A stretch of 14,889 bases of DNA from positions 1-14,889 of the forward strand of contig JBFWWW010000084.1 of the NCBI GenBank assembly GCA_050245975.1. Reading direction: 5' to 3'. The position numbers and the translations under genes were made by a program. Positions 1 through 5,770 of the stretch are shown here, one piece after another. This stretch comes from JBFWWW01 sp050245975. Its GTDB lineage: Bacteria > Pseudomonadota > Alphaproteobacteria > Rhizobiales > Hyphomicrobiaceae. The notes below the pieces were generated by a model that was not told the DNA's origin, searched no databases, and saw only the letters and a list, made by a program, of their open reading frames with translations. Within the stretch, counting starts at the first letter, position 1. Each line of letters begins with the position of its first letter.

Positions 1-1
1 G

Positions 2-196
2 GCATTCCAGCGCCCGCCGCAGAACCGCCCCGTCGCGCAGCCGCAACGGCCGCCGGCCCCTGCGCGCATGGCCCGGCCTCCATCCCCGCCGCGGGCAGCT
101 GCCCCGGCGGCGGCCCGGACCGCGCCTGCGCCACAGCCGCGGGCCGCGCGGCCGCCACCGGGCAAGCAGCCACCGCCGGCCGGCCAGCCACAGTAG
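2..196 (+). CDS. C-terminal end of a Pro/Ala/Arg-rich protein (partial, 5' end outside window)
   Basis: One frame is open from the first bases to a TAG at 194-196. It encodes about 64 residues made almost entirely of Pro, Ala, Arg and Gln (for example RPPQNRPVAQPQRPPAPAR), ending in PPAGQPQ. This looks like the disordered tail of a longer protein that begins upstream. No domain is visible, so no function is offered. The stop lies 4 bases before the stop of the convergent patatin gene, which fits a real gene end packed against its neighbour. In DNA this GC-rich other frames also stay open for long stretches, so the call rests on the clean stop position and the typical low-complexity tail composition. 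Confidence 0.45.
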   Translation, partial: AFQRPPQNRPVAQPQRPPAPARMARPPSPPRAAAPAAARTAPAPQPRAARPPPGKQPPPAGQPQ

Positions 197-200
197 TAGG

Positions 201-1436
201 TTAGCGGGACGGAGACAGAAGGCCCGGCGGCGCCGCCGACCACGCGGATCCCATGCGGCCCTGCTCGTAGCCGACGTCGAAGAGCTTGCGCATATAGGCG
301 GGATCGAACGGCTCCTTCGAGACCAGGCGGAAGCTCGCCGGGATGGCGGCGACCTGGAAGGACATGTTGTTCGCCTTCGCCTCGATATAGAGCCGATAGA
401 GGTCGCCGACGCCCTGGCTCTTCGTCAGGGTCACGAGCGACCGCTCGGCGATCTTCAAGGTCGAGTTTTTCACCGCCTCGAATTCCGGCGCGACCTTCGT
501 GTTGCGGATCACGAAGAGATGCCGCCGGATCGGCGTCTTGATGTGCCCTTTGGAGTAGTTGGCGAGCAGCACCTGCATGGGCAGGAAAAACACCTGGTTG
601 GTCGGGCCGCCGTCCACGTGCATTTCCTCGTAGTGCTTGCCGCCGGCCGTCACCTTGATGTGCACTGGCGGCAAGCCGCCCGGTATCGAGGCCGAGGCCA
701 GCAGCACGCTGCGGAAGAGGTCGTCGGCCTGCGGCGTGCCGATGCTCGCAATGGCGCCCATGTCCCAGATGACAGGCCTCTGTGCATCCAGGTTCGTGGT
801 CGCAACGAACAGCCGCCGTCCCTTTTTGTGTTGGGCTCCGATCGCGGCGAGCACCGCCCTGTCGACATAGCGCCTGATATGATCGGCCAGCGGCGCGCTG
901 TCGGCCAGCGCAACCCCGCCCAGCAGGCCCGGCAATATCTGCGCCGTCATGATCTGCTGCGTGGACATGGTCGTGTAGAGTTCGCGCAGTTGCCGGTCGT
1001 ATGCCGGCCCGAGGAAGGCAAAGGGCGCCATCAGCGCGCCCGTGCTCACGCCGGTCACGATCTCGAACTCGGGCCGCGTTCCGGCCGTCGTCCAGCCGCA
1101 CAGCAATCCGGCTCCGTAGGCACCGTCCCCGGCCCCACCGGACAAGGCCAGGTATTTGACGTCGAACACGGGCTCGGCGCGCACGCTCGGCAGCCGCGTG
1201 GCAACACTCTGCGACACGCGCAGTTTCAGCGATCGGTCGAGCGCCGCGGACTTCTCGTCGCCCCAGAACCGGATCTCGGGCATGCCGTAGACCTCGGCCT
1301 TCTCGACCAGGCGTTCCGGCACCGGATCGCGGGGCATCGGTGTCGCGCAACCCGCGCTCGAGACCGCCAGTGCCGCCGCAATCCACGCCATAGGCAATCG
1401 AACGGCGAGCACGACTTCCCCCAATCGCCGGACCAA
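201..1436 (-). CDS. patatin-like phospholipase family lipoprotein
   Basis: This is a 411-residue serine acyl hydrolase of the patatin family, expected to cleave acyl esters of lipids. The nucleophile elbow GVSTG has Ser131 and the partner Asp lies in D275-G-G, the Ser/Asp dyad of the family. A glycine-rich loop (SGGAGDGAYGAG, 99-110) would form the oxyanion hole. The N-terminus has Arg residues, a hydrophobic stretch (about 16-27) and SAGC with Cys30, so it is probably a lipoprotein; the -3 Ser makes the lipobox weaker than usual. The start is TTG at 1436, chosen because AGGAG lies just upstream. An ATG at 1391 (residue 16) would keep the hydrophobic stretch but has no well-placed ribosome site. 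It is divergent from the TetR gene and convergent with the partial gene at the window edge. The lipid substrate cannot be told from the sequence. Confidence 0.9.
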   Translation of the reverse strand: MVRRLGEVVLAVRLPMAWIAAALAVSSAGCATPMPRDPVPERLVEKAEVYGMPEIRFWGDEKSAALDRSLKLRVSQSVATRLPSVRAEPVFDVKYLALSGGAGDGAYGAGLLCGWTTAGTRPEFEIVTGVSTGALMAPFAFLGPAYDRQLRELYTTMSTQQIMTAQILPGLLGGVALADSAPLADHIRRYVDRAVLAAIGAQHKKGRRLFVATTNLDAQRPVIWDMGAIASIGTPQADDLFRSVLLASASIPGGLPPVHIKVTAGGKHYEEMHVDGGPTNQVFFLPMQVLLANYSKGHIKTPIRRHLFVIRNTKVAPEFEAVKNSTLKIAERSLVTLTKSQGVGDLYRLYIEAKANNMSFQVAAIPASFRLVSKEPFDPAYMRKLFDVGYEQGRMGSAWSAAPPGLLSPSR

Positions 1437-1440
1437 CAGG

Positions 1441-1445
1441 CTCCT
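1441..1445 (-). promoter_or_regulatory. ribosome binding site for the patatin-like gene
   Basis: The minus strand reads AGGAG here, with 4 bases before the TTG at 1436. This is the best Shine-Dalgarno match in the region and supports the TTG start over the downstream ATG at 1391. Confidence 0.5.
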
Positions 1446-1483
1446 GATCTACACGAGAAAACCGGGCGCTGTCTTGTCGGCTC

Positions 1484-1510
1484 TTGACTGGCGCGTGCAA
1501 TGGATTAAAT
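1484..1510 (+). promoter_or_regulatory. putative sigma70-type promoter of the mutase operon
   Basis: TTGACT (1484-1489) is a 5/6 match to the -35 consensus. After 15 bases comes TTAAAT (1505-1510), or after 16 bases TAAATG (1506-1511), as possible -10 elements. The spacer is shorter than ideal and the -10 is moderate. Its position 30-60 bases before the TetR start, with the palindrome at 1510-1523 overlapping the -10 and likely start site, fits an autoregulated promoter. Confidence 0.4.
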
Positions 1511-1523
1511 GATCGTTCGTTCA
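1510..1523 (+). promoter_or_regulatory. putative TetR operator (imperfect palindrome)
   Basis: The sequence TGATCGTTCGTTCA is an inverted repeat of form TGA-n-CG-nn-CG-n-TCA: 10 of 14 positions are symmetric. Partial symmetry continues outward (1505-1528, with TTAAA on one side and CTTTA on the other). It lies 18 bases before the TetR start codon and overlaps the predicted -10. The length and CG spacing resemble operators of TetR-family repressors of acyl-CoA metabolism. Binding by the adjacent regulator is an inference. Confidence 0.5.
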
Positions 1524-1541
1524 CTTTACGGATGAGCCGGC

Positions 1542-2162
1542 ATGAGTGCGGTCGAAGCTCTGGCAAAGAACGGCGAAGCGCCGGCGAGCGAAGCGGGCCG
1601 GCGCATGCTGGGCGCGGCCGCGAGCCTCTTCGCCCGCAACGGCTACCACGCCACCTCGATCCGCGACCTCGCCCGCGAGCTGGGGCTGACGGTCGGCGCG
1701 CTTTATGCTCACTTTCCGTCCAAGGACCGTCTCCTTGCCGCCGTCTATGCCGAGGGCATCCGGCGCATCGACGCCGCCGTCGAAGCGGCTGTTGCCGCCG
1801 AGCGCGATCCTTGGGACCGGCTTGAGCGGGCCGCTGCGGCTCACCTCGAGATGATCCTCGAGCCGTCGGGCTACGCGCGTGTCCTGACGCGCGTCCTGCC
1901 GTCCGACGTGCCCGCGCTGGCCCAGGAGCTGACGGTGATGCGCGATCACTATGAGGATCGTTTCCGCCGGCTCGTCGACAACCTGGATCTGTCGCCGGCA
2001 ACCGACGTGCGGCTTTTTCGCCTGACGCTTCTCGGCGCGCTCAACAGCGCGCACAGCTGGCACCGGCCGACGCCCAAGGGAAAGCCCGCGACAGCCGCCG
2101 GCGACATTGCCCGCCGTATCGTCGCCATGCTGCGTACCGGCGCACAAAGGAGACCCGAGTGA
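1542..2162 (+). CDS. TetR/AcrR family transcriptional regulator, first gene of the mutase operon
   Basis: This 206-residue regulator has a TetR-type N-terminal DNA-binding domain at about residues 18-66. The helix-turn-helix lies in ATSIRDLARELGLTVGALY (37-55), followed by AHFPSKDRLL, the usual end of the domain. The rest is a helical ligand-binding domain of the type found in regulators of fatty-acid and acyl-CoA degradation. An in-frame TGA at 1533 makes ATG 1542 the first possible start in this frame; its ribosome site is weak. The stop overlaps the start of the B12-subunit gene, so the two are translationally coupled. An operator-like palindrome sits just upstream. I infer a repressor of its own operon, probably relieved by an acyl-CoA that is the substrate or product of the mutase. 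The ligand is unknown. Confidence 0.93.
   Translation: MSAVEALAKNGEAPASEAGRRMLGAAASLFARNGYHATSIRDLARELGLTVGALYAHFPSKDRLLAAVYAEGIRRIDAAVEAAVAAERDPWDRLERAAAAHLEMILEPSGYARVLTRVLPSDVPALAQELTVMRDHYEDRFRRLVDNLDLSPATDVRLFRLTLLGALNSAHSWHRPTPKGKPATAAGDIARRIVAMLRTGAQRRPE
2147..2152 (+). promoter_or_regulatory. ribosome binding site for the B12-binding subunit
   Basis: AAGGAG, inside the last codons of the TetR gene, is a strong Shine-Dalgarno. It has 6 bases to GTG 2159, 9 to ATG 2162 and 12 to ATG 2165. ATG 2162 has near-ideal spacing and a better codon, but GTG 2159 cannot be excluded. Confidence 0.6.
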
Positions 2163-2602
2163 TGATGTCGGATTTTCAGCAGCATCCGCCCAAGGTGCTG
2201 ATCACCAAGATCGGGCTCGACGGCCATGATCGCGGCAGCCGCGTCGTTGCCGCCTATCTGCGCGACGCCGGCATGGATGTGATCTACACGCCGCCCTGGC
2301 AGCAGCTCGACCAGGTCGTCCGCCTCGCGGAGGAGGAGGACGTGGATGTGATCGGCGTATCCTCCCTCGCGACCGACCACCTCCTGCTGCCGAAACTCCT
2401 GTCGCACCTGCGCAAGGCGGGGCTGGCGCACATCCCGGTCATCGTCGGCGGCATCGTGCCCGACAAGGACGAGACGGCGCTCATCAAGGCCGGCGTCGCC
2501 CGCGTCTTCCACCCCGGGGCCGACCGCGACGAGATCGTCACCAGCATCACGAGCCTCGCCGCGGATGCACGCACGGCCAAGGAGAAGGAAGGCATCGCAT
2601 GA
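2162..2602 (+). CDS. B12-binding small subunit of an acyl-CoA mutase
   Basis: This 146-residue protein is a stand-alone cobalamin-binding domain, like the small subunit of 2-hydroxyisobutyryl-CoA mutase or the C-terminal domain of methylmalonyl-CoA mutase. The B12 signature is present: D20-G-H22-D-R-G25, where the His replaces dimethylbenzimidazole as lower ligand of cobalt; S67-S-L69; and the G96-G97 pair in VIVGGIVP. The opening KVLITKIGLDGHDRG is close to methylmalonyl-CoA mutase (K-I-G-x-D-G-H-D-R-G). It should pair with the large subunit encoded next, whose start overlaps this stop by 4 bases. Length matches the roughly 135-150 residues usual for such subunits. Starts at GTG 2159 or ATG 2165 are alternatives. 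The family call is firm; the reaction depends on the large subunit. Confidence 0.93.
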   Translation: MMSDFQQHPPKVLITKIGLDGHDRGSRVVAAYLRDAGMDVIYTPPWQQLDQVVRLAEEEDVDVIGVSSLATDHLLLPKLLSHLRKAGLAHIPVIVGGIVPDKDETALIKAGVARVFHPGADRDEIVTSITSLAADARTAKEKEGIA

Positions 2603-4296
2603 CCCGCAAAGCCCAGAGCAAGCCTGCCACCCTTCCGCTGTCGGATTTCGAGGCCGCCCGCGGCGCCTGGCGCGCGGATTTCCAGCAGTCGATCCCGGAG
2701 AACCGCAATCCGCGCAATCGCTCGGGCATCGAGATCCAGCCGATCTACACGCCGCAGGACTGGGACGGGACCGGCTATATGCAGGACCTCGGCTTCCCGG
2801 GCCAGGTCCCGCTGACGCGCGGCATCTATCCCACCATGCACCGCGGCCGGCGCTGGTCGCAGCGCCAGCTCATCGGCCTGTCGACTCCGGAGGACTATCG
2901 CGAACGCGTGAAGGTTCTCGTCGATGCCGGCGTCAATGCTGCTTCGCTGACGCCCTGCAACTCCGTTTTCCGCGGTCTTGACGCCGACGAGGTCGATCCC
3001 GCCCTGCTCGGCACCTGCGGCGTCGTCGTCAACACCGTCGAGGATATGGAGACCTGCCTGTCGGCCGTCCCGCTCGGACGGTTCTCCAAGGCCCTCAACG
3101 ATCCCTCCCCCTTCTCGCTCATGGGCCTGATGCTGGCCGTGGCCAGGAAGCGCAACGTGCCCTGGACGGCGCTGTCCGGCACGTCCAACCAGTCGGACTG
3201 CATCTCGCATTTCGTCGCCAATCACATGTTCTTCCGGCTGGAGCTTGGCGGCGCCCGGCGCGTGCTCTCCGATCACATTGCCTTCTGCAACGAGCACGTC
3301 CCGCAGTGGAACCCGCTGTCCGTGGTCGGCCAGCACATGCAGCAGGCCGGCGCCACGCCTGCCGAGGCGATGGCCTTCACCCTGTCGTCGGCCATCCAGT
3401 ACACCGAGGATGCCATCGCGCGCGGTCTTGACCCCGAAACCTTCCTGCCGCGCCTCACCTACTTCTTCGACATCTCGATCTCCTTCTTCGAGGAGGTGGC
3501 GAAGTTCCGCGCCGGCCGCCGCATCTGGCAGAAGATCGTTCGCGAACGCTGGGGTGTCGAGAACCCGCGCGCCTGGCGCTTCAAGTTCCATGCGCAGACA
3601 TCGGGCGTCGACCTGACGCGCGAGCAGCCGCTCAACAACATTGCCCGCGTCGCGGTGCAGGCGATGGCCGGCATCTTCGGCGGCCTGCAATCGTTGCATA
3701 CGGATTCCTTCGACGAGGTGCTGTCCTCGCCCACCGAGCGCGGCGCCCGCATCGCGCTTGCCACGCACCACATCCTGCAGGACGAAGCGCGCCTGACCGA
3801 CGTCATCGATCCGCTCGGCGGCAGCTACTACGTCGAGGCGTTGACCAACCAGATGCAGGAGAAGATCGAGGCCGTCATGAAGACGGTCGAGGAAGCCGGC
3901 GGCATGGGGCGCGCGGTCGAGAACGGCCTTGTCCAGCGCATGATCGGCCAGTCGGCGCTCGATCGCGAATCCCGGCTGGCCAGCGGCGAGGACGCCATCG
4001 TCGGCGTCACCCGCTATCGCCTCTCCGACAACGACGACACGCCGCGCGAGCCGCTGCCGCGACCGGCGGCCCGCAAGATGAAGGCGTATCTGAAGCGCCT
4101 CAAGGCCTACAAGGCCGACCGCAACCAGACCGAGATGCGCCGCGGCCTCGATGCGCTGGCGCGCGCCGCCAACGCGCCCAAGGCGAACGTGATGGCTGCC
4201 GTCGTGGAGGCCGCCAGCGCCGGCGTCACGCACGGCGAGATCTGCGCCTGCCTGCGCCGCGAGCTGGGCGACGGCCGCCCCCTGATCGTGGCCTGA
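2599..4296 (+). CDS. acyl-CoA mutase large subunit (methylmalonyl-CoA mutase family, atypical active site)
   Basis: This 565-residue protein is the substrate-binding TIM-barrel subunit of an adenosylcobalamin-dependent acyl-CoA mutase, which would rearrange the carbon skeleton of an acyl-CoA. Family landmarks are TRGIYPTM (73-80), GQHMQQAGAT with the conserved His246, PRLTYFF (284-290), QTSGVDLT, QSLHTDSFDE (364-373) and VIDPLGGSYYVE (402-413). The length equals that of split mutases such as HcmA (about 560). Substrate-pocket positions differ from known members: RQYAGF is RQLIGL (Leu91), FDLPT is PCNSV (119-123), the carboxylate-binding Arg (R207 in Propionibacterium methylmalonyl-CoA mutase) aligns with Asn208, and the Tyr before the catalytic His is Gln245. 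Methylmalonyl-CoA is therefore unlikely, and the Asp typical of HcmA is Thr118. The start overlaps the small-subunit stop (ATGA). The alignment was done by eye; the substrate is unknown. Confidence 0.9.
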   Translation: MTRKAQSKPATLPLSDFEAARGAWRADFQQSIPENRNPRNRSGIEIQPIYTPQDWDGTGYMQDLGFPGQVPLTRGIYPTMHRGRRWSQRQLIGLSTPEDYRERVKVLVDAGVNAASLTPCNSVFRGLDADEVDPALLGTCGVVVNTVEDMETCLSAVPLGRFSKALNDPSPFSLMGLMLAVARKRNVPWTALSGTSNQSDCISHFVANHMFFRLELGGARRVLSDHIAFCNEHVPQWNPLSVVGQHMQQAGATPAEAMAFTLSSAIQYTEDAIARGLDPETFLPRLTYFFDISISFFEEVAKFRAGRRIWQKIVRERWGVENPRAWRFKFHAQTSGVDLTREQPLNNIARVAVQAMAGIFGGLQSLHTDSFDEVLSSPTERGARIALATHHILQDEARLTDVIDPLGGSYYVEALTNQMQEKIEAVMKTVEEAGGMGRAVENGLVQRMIGQSALDRESRLASGEDAIVGVTRYRLSDNDDTPREPLPRPAARKMKAYLKRLKAYKADRNQTEMRRGLDALARAANAPKANVMAAVVEAASAGVTHGEICACLRRELGDGRPLIVA

Positions 4297-4307
4297 CGGA
4301 GCACGCG

Positions 4308-4787
4308 ATGGCCCGGCTCGAGGCGCAGGACCCGGAGTTCCGCACGCGGGTGCATGACAGCTTCGCCCGTCAGGCCTTCATGGGCCACATCGGCGCCGAG
4401 CTGACGCGCGTCGAGCCCGGCCGCTGCGAGATCGTCCTGCCCTATCGCGAGGCGCTGTCGCAGCAGCACGGCTTCTTCCATGGCGGCGTCATCGCCACCA
4501 TCGCCGACAACGCGTCGGGCTATGCCGCCTATTCGCTCATGCCGGCCGATGCGTCCGTCCTCACCGTCGAGCTGAAGCTCAACCTGCTGGCGCCGGGCGC
4601 CGGCGAGGCTCTCATCGCCCGTGCCCAGGTGGAGCGTGCCGGCCGCACCCTCACCGTTGTTGACACGGACGTGTTCGCTCTCAACAAGGGACAGGAGACG
4701 AAGATCGCCAGGATGCTCGGCACCTTCATCTGTCTTCACAAGCGCAGCGACGGCCCCGCGCCGGCCGCGAAAGCCGGAACCCGATGA
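4308..4787 (+). CDS. PaaI-type hotdog-fold acyl-CoA thioesterase
   Basis: This 159-residue single hotdog domain is expected to hydrolyse acyl-CoA to free acid and CoA in the cytoplasm. The family motif is seen as H54-G-F-F-H58-G-G60, then ATIADNASG with Asp67, the usual catalytic acid of PaaI-like enzymes. The strands VLTVELKLNLLAPG and LIARAQVERAGRTLTVVDTDVF are typical of the fold. A GGAG ribosome site 6 bases before the ATG supports the start. It follows the mutase by 11 bases and overlaps meaB by 4, so it is firmly in the operon. It may release the mutase product, remove dead-end CoA esters or act on a later intermediate. Which of these applies cannot be told from the sequence. Confidence 0.88.
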   Translation: MARLEAQDPEFRTRVHDSFARQAFMGHIGAELTRVEPGRCEIVLPYREALSQQHGFFHGGVIATIADNASGYAAYSLMPADASVLTVELKLNLLAPGAGEALIARAQVERAGRTLTVVDTDVFALNKGQETKIARMLGTFICLHKRSDGPAPAAKAGTR

Positions 4788-5764
4788 CCGCCAGGACAGC
4801 CACCCATTCTCAAGCCGCCCGCCCCGCCGAGCAGGACCTCGCGGACATCGACCGGCTGGTGCAGCGCATGCGCGCGAACGAGCGCCGCGCCATCTCGCGC
4901 GCCGTCACCGAGCTGGAACGGCTCTCGCCGGCCGCGCCGAGGCTTCTCAAGGCGCTCCAGCCCTACCTCGGCCATGCCATCGTCATCGGCATCACGGGTC
5001 CACCGGGCGCCGGCAAGTCGACGCTCGTCAACGCCTACATCGGCCACCTGCGCCAGCAGGGCAAAAGCATCGGCATCATCGCCGTCGACCCGTCGAGCCC
5101 CATTTCCGGCGGCGCCATCCTCGGTGACCGCGTGCGCATGACGGCGACGCTGGACGACGACGCGGTCTTCATGCGCTCGCTCGCCTCGCGCGGTCACCTG
5201 GGCGGTCTTTCGCCGGCAGCCGTCCGCATCATCGATGCCTTCGACGGCGCCGGAAAGGACGTGATCCTTCTGGAGACGGTCGGAACCGGGCAGAGCGAGA
5301 TCGATGTCGCCGAGGTGGCCGACGTGCGCGTCGTCATCTCCGCCCCCGGCCTTGGCGACGACATCCAGGCCATGAAGGCCGGCCTGCTCGAGATCGCCGA
5401 CGTCATGGTGGTCAACAAGGCGGATCGCGACGGCGCCGACCGCACCATGCACCAGCTCATCGGCGCGCTCGCGCTGCGCCCCGGCGCGCGCGGCAAGGTG
5501 CCCGTGCTCAAGACCACCGCCACCACGGGCGAGGGCGTGGCCGAATTGGCCGCAGCGATCCTGTCGGCCGGCCAGGCGCGCATTGCCGAACCCGCGGCCG
5601 TCCGCCGCCGGCGCCGTGCGCGCTACCTGATCGCGCGGGCCGCCGCCGATCTCGTCGCCGCGCGTGTGAAGGACGGCCAGGGCCGCAAGCTTGACACCCT
5701 CGCCGACAGCGTGCTCGGCGGCGAGCTGTCGCCGGCCGACGCCGCGCAGAAGCTGCTAGGCTAG
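4784..5764 (+). CDS. meaB: MeaB/ArgK-type G-protein chaperone of the B12 mutase
   Basis: This 326-residue GTPase of the MeaB (bacterial MMAA) family guards loading of adenosylcobalamin into its mutase and removes inactivated cofactor. It has a P-loop GPPGAGKST (72-80), the DPSSPISGGAILGDRVRM block (102-119) that is a hallmark of the family, ETVGTGQ (164-170) in place of the usual DxxG and NKAD (211-214) for guanine. The typical PGAGDELQ stretch reads PGLGDDIQ. The helical N-terminal arm and a C-terminal tail with LARGE-like helices match the family length of about 320-335. The start ATG overlaps the thioesterase stop (ATGA). Being the last gene of the mutase operon suggests it serves this mutase, like meaH in the 2-hydroxyisobutyryl-CoA mutase cluster, rather than a general methylmalonyl-CoA mutase. 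Confidence 0.92.
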   Translation: MTARTATHSQAARPAEQDLADIDRLVQRMRANERRAISRAVTELERLSPAAPRLLKALQPYLGHAIVIGITGPPGAGKSTLVNAYIGHLRQQGKSIGIIAVDPSSPISGGAILGDRVRMTATLDDDAVFMRSLASRGHLGGLSPAAVRIIDAFDGAGKDVILLETVGTGQSEIDVAEVADVRVVISAPGLGDDIQAMKAGLLEIADVMVVNKADRDGADRTMHQLIGALALRPGARGKVPVLKTTATTGEGVAELAAAILSAGQARIAEPAAVRRRRRARYLIARAAADLVAARVKDGQGRKLDTLADSVLGGELSPADAAQKLLG

Positions 5765-5770
5765 ATCGGC

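Noticed and set aside
2284..4233. A 649-codon open frame on the minus strand opposite the mutase genes
   Set aside because: It is a shadow of the two mutase subunits with low-complexity composition and no family motif.
2599..4296. Naming the large subunit as methylmalonyl-CoA mutase (mutA/bhbA) or 2-hydroxyisobutyryl-CoA mutase (hcmA)
   Set aside because: The Arg and Tyr that define the first and the Ile/Asp pair that defines the second are not present in my alignment by eye, so only the family is named.
5765..5770. A terminator between the convergent meaB and cimA genes
   Set aside because: Only 6 bases separate the stops and I see no stable hairpin with a T-run in or next to them.
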